Of a stretch of 64,000 nucleotides of DNA, positions 24,654 to 38,607 are shown piece by piece (position 1 is the first letter of the stretch; each line of letters begins with the position of its first letter). The position numbers and the translations under genes are program-made. The stretch spans positions 28,608,498 through 28,672,497 of the forward strand of contig OU964921.1 in the NCBI GenBank assembly GCA_918807975.1. The letters are read 5' to 3'. This stretch comes from Aplidium turbinatum (taxonomy: Eukaryota; Chordata; Ascidiacea; Aplousobranchia; Polyclinidae). The notes under the pieces were generated by a model. The model worked only from the letters and a program-made list of their open reading frames with translations. It had not been told where the DNA came from and made no database searches.

Positions 24654-25816
24654 CAAAGCCGTGTACCACTATCTCGGCCACCACCCCCGAAATCCACTAG
24701 TGAGCCCCTATGTTTAGTGGTTGCTTTTAAAAATAAGACCAGAAAGCATTTAGGGTGGAAAACTCTTTCAATGTGGGGGAAAAATTTACATTCATCATTT
24801 TAGTAAAGAGTAAGCAACTTTTAAGATTTTATAAAATAAAATAGTTAATATAGGCTATGCCGACAATGCAGAAGGGGATCTAGAAAAAAGTTGCAAAAGG
24901 ACCAGAGTTTTAACAAAGTAAAATTTATAAAATAAAAAAAACAATTCGATGCAAAACTTAATGTCCAAATAAATGAAACGAAAAGAGGGTGTGGAGGCTT
25001 GCCGCCCCAGAAAATTTTGACAAATATAATCTTGTTTTGATCACTTCTTAGGCATTCTTAGGAGCAATATTTTATTTTTATCAAGATGCACACTTTGTAT
25101 GTAACCAAATTCATCAAACTGAAGTTAGACTGGGGTATAGAAGTTTTGTATAAAATTTAAGTTAATCTACCATTTTATTTTTTTTTTTATTCACAACCAC
25201 AGAAGGATTTCTATAATTTATTTCTTGATAGCTTGTATAGCCTATAGCCTAGCCCTAGTGTGTTGTAGCCTTTCAGCAGGTTGGGAATTCGAAAATTTTA
25301 GCTGAGGTGTCCCCACCTTCACAGTCTCACAGATAACATTCTCACTTCATAATCTATTTGATTCTCGATTCTCATTGAAATTTATATATTTAAGTATGAT
25401 TAATTAACTAGGCTATTTGAGTGAGCAGTGTTTGCTTGGCAATATTGCATCATTTTGTTAGTGTTTTTTTTAAACACACAAAACTCTTCACCCTCTTAAT
25501 CCCCAACTATGCTTGCCTAAAATCGCTTAGATGAACGAAATGTGGTTGAGCAAACGAGGCTAGCAAAAAAAAATTACAAAAATGGAAAATTACAAGCCGA
25601 AAAACTCTGCGCGCACTATTAAATATGAGTGGGCCCCTGTCGAGGGTTTGGAAAGCAGTAAATACGGTGTTGCATGATTTAATTCCCTATTGATTATCAA
25701 GCTTCTGTAGTATGTTTTTTTATTTTTTTAAGTCAAAAAACATTTTGAGTGGGCCCCTAATTAGCCGTGGGTCCTCCCCTATCGTGGGGTACGGGGGGGT
25801 TGTTAACACGGCTCTG
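24654..25816. mobile_element. Non-autonomous hAT-type element, about 1.16 kb
   Basis: The left end CAAAGCCGTGTACCAC pairs with the right end, which read on the other strand is CAGAGCCGTGTTAACAAC. The flanks TTTGTATA (24646-24653) and TTTGTGTA (25817-25824) match at 7 of 8 bases, consistent with an aged hAT target duplication. C-rich/G-rich subterminal segments are present (ccaccacccccg left, ggtacggggggg right), and agtgggcccc occurs twice near the right end. No transposase frame is seen. Confidence 0.7.
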
Positions 25817-25824
25817 TTTGTGTA

Positions 25825-28800
25825 TGATGAACAGAAAAATGGTTGTTTATTTTTGAATGTTCGATGTTAGCATGCTTTGCTAACTCACTATCACCTATCA
25901 AATGTTCACTAGGGTTTTTTTGAAACTATAGCACCGTAAAAGAAAACTTTCATATCAATCAAGTTGATAAGAAACTGTTTATGATGACTACTTTACTGTT
26001 AGCATGCTCAATGGAGTGGAACTCAAACAGCATGAGGAATGAAATTGATGATTTTTTACTAGAAGTTAACCATTTAAATCTTTATAACATTGCTGCAAAA
26101 GATGGCATTTTATTGTTTTGACGCCCATTGAAAGCACGAGCACCCCAATATGGCAGTGGCATGCCACAACATGTACTAGCCTATAGTATACATACAGTCC
26201 TTTGTTCAACTTCTCAACTTCCAAACATGAACCTGTTTTTTGTTGTAAGTAGTCAGGCTGAGTTATACAATGAATAATGTGTAAATGAGATGGTGCAAAA
26301 ACATCTGATAACTTAATGATGCTAAACTTTCGGCTCTACTCTTGTCCACCGACAATATTGTGATGTTTGCTAGCCTTCTTCTGCTCTTCAATTCAAAAAC
26401 ATAATGTTAGACCATCTTTCTATGTCTCTCACTATTTAAGTGTCCTGACGTTAAATTGTCATTTTCACTGACCAACAAAATAACAATATTTATTAGAGAT
26501 TTATCTTACTTTTTTATATTGAAGATATATCATATATGACATCATGAGAGACAGCTGTCAGAGGTAAAATATGTGAGGTTTTTCTTAAGCAATAAGTATT
26601 TTGTTATCAAAGTTTATCACTAGAAGCAAGATAAATATTTCAAGTTATGCTTTCAAAATCGTTAGGCTATCGTATTTTACATAGCCTACCTAAAATATGG
26701 ACAAGGATAGATCTTCCATTGATTTGAAAGCAAAAATTATTATATCTTTTCACTGTGCAATTTTTATGCACTGCACAGTTTTAATTTTAAGTTACAGGTT
26801 GTTGAATCTCTGTGATCTTGAAATGGAAAGAGTAGGCGAGTCTCGGCAGTTATCTTGACAGTTATCATGGCAAGTCTCGACAGTCAACCTCTTTCCACAT
26901 GATATTGTGTGATAGTTTCGTCATGCTTATATCTTATGTGAATTGAATAAGACTTTAAAGATAGACTTGTTGTCATTGTGCTAGCACTGTCTGACTTGTA
27001 AAGCGCTGAGAGCAACGCCTACAACTGTATTAAATTTTTTGTTTTTTTACTATTACGATTATTATTATTAATTTTTATGTTTTGTTGTGATTCACAAAGT
27101 ACGAATCTTAGACTTCCTGATAATTCGTTGATGGTAACTTAGAAAATAAGCAATAAAAGCATCACTAACATAATTGAAAATGAATAGAAAAGAATGGCAA
27201 TGATCGTGAGCCTTAGCATTGTAATTTCACATCACAGCACATTATCTTGGCTATCACGACGTAGGCCTACTGTATTTCGCCACCACTCCATAGTGGCTTG
27301 GCCAAAAATAACATCTTATCTTAGTGATCGAGTTCAAAATTATCGAAGTTTTCTATCTCACGAATTGATTTTTCCGCTTTCGTTGTTTATTGCAGAACTC
27401 CTTCTTCTTTTGTTAATATGCACATAGCAAATGTTAAAACTTATCCTGGTGACCTTGACCCGTTGCTATGTCAGATGACAATGCAAAGCTGTGTGGTTAA
27501 GCAGTCAGGACACGGCAACTAAAGCTTTATAAAACGCAGATTGGCATCATAAGTAGAACGTTAATCTTTGGGCAAAAACGTGTCTTTGGAAGCATACTTC
27601 AAACTGTTTGCCGAACGGCATCGATTCAAACCATTAGCCTGGGAACAGGTATTAAGATCAATGATTTGTAATTTTTAGCTTTAAGAACTTAGCCTACTTT
27701 TTAGAAAGTTGTACACAATTTTATGACGATAAAACAATCCATACTGTACATTACAAAGAGCCTACTTTTTGTTAATATGCTGTATATTGAAACGTGTGCT
27801 GACTAAAACAGGTCTAACTGATTAGAATACTTGTTTTTGGGGGTGTATCTTTAACAATTGTTGTTGCTGCGTTAAAATCAAATATTGTGATCTTCTTGAA
27901 ATGAAATTACAATGTGTCGAAGTCACTTGGAATTTGTTTACTATTTTAAATTTCTTGTAATATTGGCTGAGCAAAATTTAAGCCAAATATGAAAACGGTA
28001 ATCACTTAAAAAGATGTTATAATAAGACGTTTCATTTGATAAGTTTCAAAGTGTAAAAAACGGGTCAAGTCTAAAATTAAATCCAATAAAAACAAGTCTT
28101 ACTACAAATAGTGTTTGACCTCTATTTCATCTTCAAAATCCATAGTCTTTATTTTTAAATCATTTCTAATTTTTTATAATTTTCAATCTGTGGTAGCCTA
28201 CAAATTTGATTAAAGAAACGAATAAGTAAACGTATGAAACCCAGCTAAAGATTTTTGGTGTATGAGATGAGTAAAAATAGAATTAAAACATCTATATTTT
28301 CTGTGGCTAGAAATGCCTGCTTTTAGTGAAATAAAGCTGAAATTGAGAACTTTGTAATTCTTCTACACACAATTTAAAAAATTGTTCCGAAGCTGATTTT
28401 CTTTTAGTGCTTGCTGATTTTACTGTAGCCTACTTATCAGTGAAACAGTTGAGTTGATGATACATGAGTCTAAAGTGAAAAGCAAGACATAATTAAAGGA
28501 ATAACCTACAGCACAGATATCTTTTGAGAAATTAGCAACTGGCAAACTTATACGTTAAGTACTGTAGTGTTGAATCTGTAGTTATGATGAGGTTTACTTA
28601 GTAACATACTGTAGATCAAAATCATGAAAAACGATAGACTTCACTTGCTGTGTAAGGTTTTCATATTGTTTTTACAATGGCGAGTCAAGCGCATAGGAGC
28701 CATTTTGACAGTTTACAAACTTACTTTTCTGACCTTAAGTGCTCGAAAACTCATTGCACAGAAGTAATGTTACTTGCTTTATGCTTTTGCTAGGAAAATT

Positions 28801-31800
28801 TTTTAATCCTATTAGTTTATTTATCTGCTTTTCGTCACTTAAAAATAAATTGTTATGACAAGAGAGCCTTATTGACAAATAATATTGCAAGTTTCAATAT
28901 ACTTTTGTTGCGAGTTAATAGAGTAGGCCTATTCAATAAGTAGGTTGCTGTATAAAAACACACTGCCCAGAAAATGGCCTTTAGAATCAAAGAATAGAAA
29001 ATCTTATGTGCACATTTTTTTTGCTTTGAATGCTATCATTGAGATACAATTTGATATAGGCTATTGACATTGTGGTAAAAACAAATTTCTTCCAAAGTTG
29101 TTTGAAAACACTGAAAACAGAATACTGTATGTAACAAAAATTTGCAGCAAATGGAGAACATAAAAACAGTTATGTGTTCAGAATTTAGGCATAGTCTATA
29201 CGTCACAGTGTCGTTGTAATGAAGATAGTTTGTGGCCAAATGTAGCTGCTGAAGCGACTAAAATTTAATTTAAAAGGTCATTGAAAAGAAGGAAGTTTTG
29301 TAAAGTCATAGGTTTGTCAGGTATGAAATAGTCTTAAATCTGTGAAAACAGAAACAACCAACCGAACATTTGTGTTACGCAATGTGACGTTAAAGTGGCA
29401 AAGAAACAAAGCAGAAAAGTCAAAATCAATGTCTGCGTGAGAATGACGCATTCCTCACAAACTTGTGGCCGCTTGGGAGGTGGAGACGCTTATTTGCATA
29501 TTTGAAATGTAAAGTCTTTGCAGTTATATCGTGATCAGTCTCTTTGGTTTGTTCTATGTGACCTCCTTGCCATTTTTAAAATGTAATTTGAAAAACAGTC
29601 GTAAATTACAAGAAAGTAGGTTACATTCCGTCTTTAAAAAGCCTGCCATTCCGTAAAATGCCTAAACAAAGTTTAGTTTTGGCTGAAACTTAATTAAAGC
29701 ACTAGAAAAATGGCGTGCAGGTGCATGTACCTGATTTGATACAGTGTTGACGATCAAGATCGTCCAAACCTCTCTGCATTTAACATCTCTTTTAAGTAAG
29801 AAGCGCGTCCTACCTATATTTTTATTAAAAAAAAAACAAACTCAAGAACCATCGCTGTTTACGCACCTTTTACATTTATGGATACGAGTAGGCTATACGT
29901 CCCTTTGAAAGCTGGAAACTTGTTTTTATTGTTAATGTTTGAAGTTAGGTGGCGTTGATAGTTCTCCTACTTTAAGTTGAATAAAGGATGAAATAGAAAC
30001 ATGGGCTATGAACGTCAAGCAGATTTTTTTGATCCATAGAAAGCATTATACTGCTGTATTTGGAACACAAAATCTGTGTGTATTCTACAGGATATTCTCT
30101 TCTGTGCTGAAGTTGTATTTTAACATCGTGCTATTGAAAACAAAAATGAAAATTTTCTTCATATAACAGTATAATGAACAATGGTTATAGTTCTATTATG
30201 CCAATATAATATTGTACCGAATAAACTTGGTTGAGTTTTAACTTTGTATAGTCGGCCATTCAATAGGAGACAATCTTGTTTTTGTACCGCATCCTATAAT
30301 AATATGTGCTATTTTTATTCAACAGCCGACAATATGTATTTTCTTAACACGTAAAAGTGCCTGTTTATAAGTTTGTAACACCATGCTTTGTATCAACATA
30401 GCCGAGTAGGCTATATATAATTATATATCTATAAATACAAAAGCTTAATTAACTTGTTTGAAAAAAATATTAGTTCAGAATCGGAATCTTCTTTCGGTAG
30501 CTTTGCTAAACGAAAGAGAAATAAAAGAAATCTAAACCTTACATCAAAAGAACGGCAAAAACACGTTTTGGTGTAGTTGGCTTTTTTGTCATGTTCGAAA
30601 GAAAAAATATGTCGATTTGTGCAGTCGATTCAGGTTAGCAAGGTCTAAGTCATGCATAAACTCCTGGTTGTTCAATTAATAATTTATAAAAGCTTTGAGG
30701 AAAATGTTTTAATCTTAAAAATCTGTTCGCTTCTCGACATATTAATGGTTGCCGGGTCACAAAAGCTACGCCTCGCATATCTCATAGAGAACAAAATCTT
30801 GAAACAAGATCTCAAGAAAATTAATTTTCCAATGCAGTAAGCGTAAACAACAAATTACTCCTTGGGTGTATGTGCATTAGAAAAACAAATTTATGGGACA
30901 ATTTAGTTCATTTGCTCAATTTTGAACATTCTACATTTGTGGGTTATGCAATGTTGGGGGAGTCCATGATTATCGTTTTTTGCTCATACTATATTGTAAA
31001 CGAATTTTAACATCATTTCCTGTTGAGAAAGAACAATGTTTCCAGTTTCACAGTGGTGTGCAAAACCGAGGAATTGTTTGACAATGCCCTTCTAATAATT
31101 GGACTGCTTTTACAGACTTGACTACTTAAGACATAAGCAGCAAGTTTTTTTATGATCAGTAATTGATTAAACTACCAAGCTTGCTTGTTTTGTGTTTGAT
31201 ATGGACATTTTTTTAAATTGTTTTGGGCCTATCACTTTCTTCCTAGTTGTTGAGAGATATATTCCATCTAAAGCCATGAAGCAACGACACTCCTCATTAC
31301 ACACTCTTTTTGGTGGAAAAGTGTCAACAGTTTCTTGTCCGAATCTAGACCACGAAAGATTTCTGAAAAAAAGTCATGTTTTTTTGCCATTCTAAGCAAG
31401 GCTTAAATTTAATTTAATACTCGATCCATGGCATTGTAAAAGACTGAACTACTTACTTTAACATTATCATTATAAGATGTTCAACTTTTTACAAAATTAT
31501 TTACCAAAAGCCAAAATGTGCTATAACTGTTACCTCAACATCATTTTTCACCGCTTTCAAAATTAAATATGCTAACTTGATTTGTCATAGCAACACCGAT
31601 GATATTTAGGACAACTGCACAATAAGACAAGGGCGAAGAAGCGCGTGCATTTACTCGGCATTTCTGTTAGTCAACATGCTTTTGCCTTCATCCATAGATC
31701 ATATCAAGAAATCAAATCAACATAAAAAGTTGAACATTTAACAGCTTGTGCGCTTGGATGAGATAAAAATCAAACGATGCATCAACGTCAAAGTCATATA

Positions 31801-34800
31801 AATTACTGGAAATAGTGAAGCGGAAAAGCCTTATTAATAAAAAGTGACTGGTCCCGTGAAATCGCTTTTCTTGTCAGATAAGGTATGATTGAGATAAAGT
31901 AAAACCACATAACAAGCTGTTTCTGTTTCATCTACGCGAAAAGAGATTTTCCTTTTCACAATTTTCTTATCAGAATTACTTATAAAGCCATTTGGTAAGT
32001 AAAACGAGCCTGGAAACGTATTTTCACAGCTATTTTGTATTTGCTTCTATATTCTTTTGGTTGATATTCTGTCAGCAATACCGTTTGCGCAGATTAAAAA
32101 AGCAGTAACAAATTTTTAGTCATGCGGTAATTATTACATGTAAAATTTACATGTCACTCCTTGCTTTCTTTTCAAGAAAACTTTAGTTGGGAGGTGCCAT
32201 ATTTATATGCATTTTCACAGTAGTTTACACTATGCCAAAAAACGTATAATTACCTGCAAGTAATTTAATTTTTTAAGGAAGGTTGCATTGGTATATAAGA
32301 GTTCTAAACGCAAATAAGAGAACAAACAAATTTTCAACATCAATCATAGACTTCTGAAAAAACAAAGTAATTATTCGAAAATACATATAACATACTGTCA
32401 AATATATTCCAAGGTGTGGGAAATTCTAGTTGATAAGCATAGTAATTGCTGCTTTTGATGTCAAAAGTTTTTCTTAAGTTGTTCAGCTACAGGCCAAAGC
32501 ACGACCTTGATCCTGTTCTTTAAAAAAGAAAGACAATGTTGATATTTTTTGTGAGATAGTTGTTTCACACGGGTAATTGTTATGGTTTAAAGTTTTAAAC
32601 TTGTATCACTATTGAGTAATTATTATTATCTACTGGCGCCTGCTCATGTGGGTGAAAAGTTACAAAGGTTAGGGCAAAATATCGTTAAGAATCCATTTGT
32701 GTCGTCGTTGTATGCTGTAGCTCGTAAATTTTGCCAACTCTCTGCCTTCTTGCTATGTCCACAATGTTGTCTAATTGCTTTGCCTTGAAAATTGGATGAA
32801 AATATTGGGCATTTGCCACGAACAATCCTTAAAAAAAATGGCCACCCAGACAAAGATTTTCGCACCTTTTTTACTGATGGCACGTCCATGGAAATCTATA
32901 AATTGTTATTTGTTGATTATTATGAATTGATTATTTTTGTCTTGCATGAATAAACAAACGAACTTAATCAAATAACTTCTTCAAACCTTTGAAATAATAA
33001 AAAAAGGTTATTTAATTTAGTTTAGTGATCTGCGAGCACTTTCGCACTTTCTGTGGTCATTATAATTGAATAATTTTGCTTTTATTATCTGTTCGTTACA
33101 AATGAATAAAAATGTAAGAAACTAGTGTCATGGCCAACACAAATGTTATGCGTCATACTGAGGAGCAATGTTATTTTGACCTAAGGGTTTCCTTACATTA
33201 ATATTGAAATTTTGATGCATTTATCGTATATCAAACATTGGAGAAAAGGCACTTTATTTACGTTTAAATACATTAATGTAGCCTGTACGTTTCATGATCA
33301 GCAATTTGATGAAAAAATCTCACTTTGTTACGTGGCAATTATTCATTGAAGTTTGGCGCAGGGGATTAATTGGCTGTTTCGTGCCACAGAAGCATCACAA
33401 GAATTATATTGAAGTTGTCTCTTGAAACACTCACAAAAAGTGACGTATTTCCAGTTTCATTACGCACATTTATTGTTAAAATAATCTATGGTAGTACAAT
33501 GCATCCCTTCCATGAAAGTTTGAATTTCATGACTGTCATGAAAACCGCACATAGCAGAATATTCGCTTATGCTGCTGAAAATGTTGCGGAAATAAACGTT
33601 AGAGGATATTGACTTTACAAGCTTTTGCTTATTACTAAATGTTAAGAAAAATTCTTTCCAATGACAAAGCGTTTTTTAAAATTGATTCAAATTATCATTC
33701 AAAAGCAAATCAACTTTTTATTCTGTTGTCTCAAAATTAAAACTTGTGTTGGAATGTTGAGAAAATTAAACTTCACATGTTATTCCAACAAAAATCTTAC
33801 CCCATTTTAGGAACAAACCAAATAGTACATTTCTTCTTTGGTTCAAAATTAGGTACGGTAGCCAAAACGAGAAATGTATTATAAGCAATGCTTTATTCCA
33901 AGTAGCCTAGTATGTGCGAGTGTGTTAATTTTTTTTATGCAAAATGGTTCCAGGACGATGTAGTACAGTAGCGCATTTACAGTAAACGACTGAAGTGAAA
34001 CTATGCTACTCACAAGGATACTTGATTGTGGATGTTGTTGTCTTCTTGAACAATCATCGCGTTGGTTTAATACAAATCGAAAATTGAATTCAGTTTAAGA
34101 AACATGATCAAACGGCATCTTGTACTCTTGTACTTTAAAAAACCCTATTAGAAAGTTAATGACGGAATTGGGGTGGAATGATGGAAGGCTATCTTCCATC
34201 CCATTATCCAAATCTTCCATCACATTTCATTTTTGACTCTTTCAATCTTATATCGCAAAATGTGCCTCCCATTCTATTTCATCTTCCATTTCATTTCATC
34301 CCATCCCACTGCCAGCCAGCAGGTTTGATAAGTCTAGGAAAATATTTTTATCCGACTTTAATATTGTACCTCTAATAGATTTTCTAAATTATTTACAATG
34401 ATAAATGTTTTCTTCAAATTACTGTAGTTGTATGTGTTCACATGACAAAGACACCGCGGAGAAAATCGAATTTGCTTTGTTGTTGGTTTTGATGTTGTTT
34501 GAATAATGCTATTCAACTCAATTGTTTAGCTGTCAACTATCTATTTATTATGGACCATGGTACATAAATGTTGGTTTTCGCACATAGCCTACATTTGCAG
34601 TCAAGATTGAAAAATAAAAAGCATGGACTCACACGTGCAATATACTTTAATGGGGTTCTCGATATCTTCTTCAAAGCAACACTTTCATGAGATTACCGCA
34701 AGCTTATTGTACAAAACACATTCCTAAATTTTGTGTAAAGAATCAGTGAATTATCTGGAAAGAATTTTTCTTGGTGCATGTGAACCATTTGTTATAAAGA

Positions 34801-35070
34801 AAATCGAAACAATTTATGATTCAATCTTTACAAAAAGGTGAACTGGTGCCTCTGTGGTGGAAGACAATTAATCTTGACAAAACTCGAGAAAAGCGTGTCT
34901 AGTTTTTTTAAGTTTCAATGTCCGTTGACATCAGTTTGAAGTTGACAAGTACGTGGGATACTCCATGCTCTCGGCGGGCATCACTCTTCTATTCTTAGTC
35001 ACAGAAGCTCTCTGAAACAACAAAAGAAAAAAACAAGTTTGTTTTTTTCACTTTTGACATAGCAATCGTT
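25825..35070. other. Intergenic, nothing recognised apart from simple repeats
   Basis: About 9 kb without a recognised gene. Minor items: two related segments gagtctcggcagttatc and aagtctcgacagtcaac inside a weak hairpin (26822-26898); the AT palindrome tatatataattatatata near 30413-30430; a TTCCATTTCATCCC-type simple repeat at 34180-34315. Open frames are scattered and short; the minus frame at 32644-32889 is listed under findings. Confidence 0.45.
34180..34315. repeat. Degenerate simple repeat (TTCCATTTCATCCCA-like)
   Basis: Imperfect repeats of ccatcccattat, cttccatcac, atttcatctt and ccatttcatttcatcccatc cover this stretch. A short open frame runs through it because the repeat lacks stops in one frame. 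Confidence 0.65.
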
Positions 35071-36476
35071 GTGCAGTCAAGCGCAACTGACAATAATGAT
35101 TTATTCAATAAAAAAAAAACAGAGATTTGTCATTGTATCAATTTTTGCCAAACCAGTTTGACCTCTCCACCCGGTGCAGGAAGACAAACCAAACATTTCT
35201 CATTGTCAATGTTTGAATTAAGATTTTTTTTATTTTGCAAGTTCGTCTACACTAAAAATATTAATCTCTGTTAAAGCCAATAGAGTTTGAAATTTCACTT
35301 TTTACAGTGCACTTTAGCAATTCGAAAATTAGTAGGTTTGTTTTAGCATTTGTAGCAGTGAAAGCAGACTATTTTGTCACAATGTCTTCAACCTTTTAGC
35401 AGACTAGAAACCAGTTTCTTTGGAATGTTTTTCAGCGCCACCAATGTCCAGTAGTTTCTGAGTATGTTCAAGTATATCTTGCGAAAGTGTTTTTAATTTT
35501 TCTCTTGCAATATCTTGTCAAGTATAGTGTTATCGTGAAGTTAGTTTTTAACAATAAACTTGTTTAAAGGTACAATTATAACAATTATGCATTCATAGTT
35601 CTGCAATGGTTCTGCAATCATCATCATCAATGGTTCTGTCAATAAATTGCAGTGGTAAAAGATGCTTCATTCAAGCGCTGCCATTGTTAAGCGAATGTTA
35701 GTTCAAGAAAGTTACTCAGTGCTAAGAAATCTCACTCAAAAGATTTGGACATCGTAAAGCTTCATGATTTATCCAATGTTTATTTAAGTTTTCTACTCAA
35801 GTTGTGTTTCCAAGTAGACACACGAGTTGCAATTTGCATATCTCGGAAATTTAGAGCAAATACACGTTGCAGGCTGTTTGGACTAAAACAATCATACAAC
35901 CGAAACCACTGGAATGAACTAAGATTACACCACATAGCTTGTTCATTGCCAAATAGACTACATTGTATAAAGCAAAGTTTGGAAGTCAAACTGTAAATTA
36001 TGAACGCAATTATGACATCAATGAAACGTTAAATAGTAGAAAATTTATCCGAGGAGTGAGACCGTTGGTACTTCAGTTTCGAAACCGGCTTCATTTCGAT
36101 GACACATTTACCGTGGGCATCACCTCTTTAATTAAAACAAGTTAAACGTATCCACAAATCCATCACAATTTTTACCGCCATTGTTCAGTTGCCATTCGAG
36201 GTCTAAACGTTTTGAAATTGTCGAAATGCAAAAAAGCATGACGCGAATTGTTGCTGCTTACCAACGTATTTCAAAGAAAGTTAGATCGGAAGAAAACGCT
36301 ACGGCGATCTGCCGTACTTTTTCCTTATTAAGCACTTTAGTGTGCCGCGTAGAAACACCAAACAACCAGACCGCAATTACACCAAGCACCTATAAGGCTC
36401 CTAAGCTTTGGCAGTGCGTACATTGTACGAGGCTAAGAAGTAAAGAATAAGTCACCTGTACACGTTTTTCAATGTT
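35071..36476. other. Intergenic stretch with a run of + strand open frames
   Basis: Three + strand open frames in three different frames nearly abut (35745-35996, 35963-36145, 36181-36450). No family was recognised in any of them. See findings. Confidence 0.35.
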
Positions 36477-36503
36477 TTGTCACATTGAATCAACGCTAAA
36501 AGG
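36477..36503. repeat. Half-copy of the TTCAACGT palindrome family
   Basis: The word cacattgaatcaacgctaaaa matches one half of the family palindrome. The other half is absent. Confidence 0.45.
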
Positions 36504-37771
36504 TTTATTTATTGGAGAGAAATTGTATTTTGACGAAGGAAAGGTGATATGTCAGACATAGGAACAAGAATTGAGCTGGTAGTCTTTAATTTGTCGTTTT
36601 TCTTTAGGTTGTCTGAAAAAGAATGTTGTTGAATGTTGAGTTTTCAAGGTGAATACGTCTACTTGAGAAAGCACGTCGTCAGTATAAGGTAAGCACTAAG
36701 TCGTAACCAAATAAGCTACTTTAGCATTTCTGTTACGTAACAATGCAATCACGAAATATCCCATGATCAATAAAATGCACGCTACAGCTACGACTTTTTG
36801 AGCGATGGCGCCATTTTGATAAATACATTTTCAAACATTTGATTGTAAAATGAGACAGCTTAAGTACAATATGCTAAACTAATTCTCATTCCAACATCTA
36901 TAGATCAAAGTTTTTGGTATTTGTAGACTAAGTTCTGCCTCTTGTATGTTTATCAGCATGAAGTGCAAACCAAGCACATGAAATTGTGACCATTGGCATA
37001 ACGAAAAATCGTTCGATTGGATTGTGAAATAGGCTAACTACTTGCTGTTAGAAAAACAAAAATATTAAAAGTGAAAACAGTCTAGTGGCCTATTTCAATA
37101 CAAATGAAGTGTGTAAACCAAACTGGACTAATGTGCGCAAAAAGCACATGCCCACTTCCCGGGTTAAAAATTATCAAGTCTCAGTGTGGCCCCTCCATGG
37201 TCCCAACACACCGTTGTCTTCATACGTCATCGAAAATACAACATTTTGAAAAATAATATACATTTTATAGTTTTATGTTCGACTACTGATCGAGGAAAGT
37301 TGTTTACAACTTCATACTTCAAAAAAAGGTCTGTTAGTCTTGTTAAAACATGAAGCCATACTGGTAGTTTGAATATCGAAACACGAGGCATAATAATCGA
37401 ATGCACTCTTAATTGCATAAAACTTATTGAGTAGGCTATTTTAACTATACTGTACGTTTTTGCACTAAACATATTTTGTGGTAACTTTTTTTTCATGATT
37501 TGTCTTCGTTCTTTGCAATTTGCATATTTCATAATTTTACTCAAATACAGTCTTAAAAACATTACACTATATGATGTTTGAGGAAAATATGTAATTTTGT
37601 ACAAAAAACAGTTTATAATAGTTTCGTACACAAACTTCAGTCCCAGTTATGTCTTTTGTATAGGCCTACTGCTGTTTTTGAGAAAAGTTTATGCTGATTT
37701 TGTAACTGATAAATGACCTACCGAAATGGTAAATCTCCTATGTTGATTCAAACGCAACTGCTGTACCAGTC

Positions 37772-38599
37772 CAGTGGCGTAGCTAGGGAATGTGTGCCGC
37801 CCGGGGCGGATTCAGATTTTGCCGCCCCTTCAAGAAAAAGCATGTGAAAATGAAATTTTTTTAATTGAGTAAAAGTGGAATTATTGTATGTTTTGAACCA
37901 GTAGCGTAGCCAGTAATTTTGAAAGGGGGGGATTTAAGGGCCGGCGGGCGAAGCCCGACGGCGTCCTCGCCAAAGACGAAGACCCCAAAACGCCAAAGAC
38001 CCCAAAACGCCAAAAAGACGCCAAAGACCCAGCGGCGGGGGGTCTGGGGAGCCTCCCCCAGAAAATTTTGAAAAATTACTTTGGATTTGGTGCATTCTGA
38101 GAGCATTGTCAACAAAAATGTGGGTATAAATCTCCTAGTATAAATATTCCTGTAAAATGGTGCTGTCCGGTGGCATAGCAAAAGGATAAGATCATGTTTT
38201 TTTGGGAATTTTTCGGTAACTTAATAAAGCTAAGTCTCTATGTTTTCTTGGTGCTAATTCTTGGCTGAGATATTTGAATGTTTGGTATTGGCAAAACTCG
38301 CTCTTTTAATGGAGTTTCGTTTAAAATTAGGCAAGCTTTGTTTTAAAGACATAGAGACTGAAAGCATCATTCTCAATATCGTGACGTCACATGCGTGCCA
38401 AAGAGGGGGTTGTAGCCCCCAAACCCCTCCTCCCCCTTGGCTACGCCACTGTTTTGAACGTTGCCATTTGCTTTTATTTTCCGTGTACTTTTGTATTATC
38501 AACAAAAAAAACAAAACGTCCTGTCTGAAAGTGCCGCCCCCCAGACGTGCCGCCCGGGGCAGTCCGCCCCCCCCCCGCCGCCCCCTAGCTACGCCACTG
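37772..38599. mobile_element. Non-autonomous hAT-type element, host of a nested insertion
   Basis: The ends CAGTGGCGTAGCTAGGG and CCCTAGCTACGCCACTG are perfect inverted repeats of the widespread hAT class, followed on both sides by GC-rich subterminal DNA (tgccgcccggggcgg; ccgcccccccccgccgcc). The flanks show tgtaccag (37762-37769, separated from the end by two bases) and tgtaccac (38600-38607), a probable damaged target duplication. The element is interrupted by a second hAT element at 37899-38451. Without the insertion it is about 270 bp and non-coding. The open frames at 38254-38664 come from its C-rich end. Confidence 0.88.
37899..38451. mobile_element. Non-autonomous hAT-type element nested in another
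   Basis: It starts CAGTAGCGTAGCC and ends GGCTACGCCACTG. The direct repeat TTTTGAAC lies on both sides (37891-37898 and 38452-38459), a perfect 8-bp duplication. Inside, 37976-38033 is a short tandem array of aagaccccaaaacgcc-like units, and 38034-38070 has the ggggtctggggagcctcccc motif seen in related elements. Because it splits the outer element, it is the younger insertion. Confidence 0.92.
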
Positions 38600-38607
38600 T
38601 GTACCAC

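Noticed and set aside
28605-28630. mir-10/mir-100-type word (ctgtagatc)
   Set aside because: Only a short partial match (actgtagatcaaaatc); the mature sequence is not present and no hairpin was seen.
37227-37631. 134-codon minus-strand open frame
   Set aside because: AT-biased composition (Phe, Ile, Lys, Tyr), no recognised family, and a rough estimate shows that about one frame this long is expected by chance in 64 kb of this composition.
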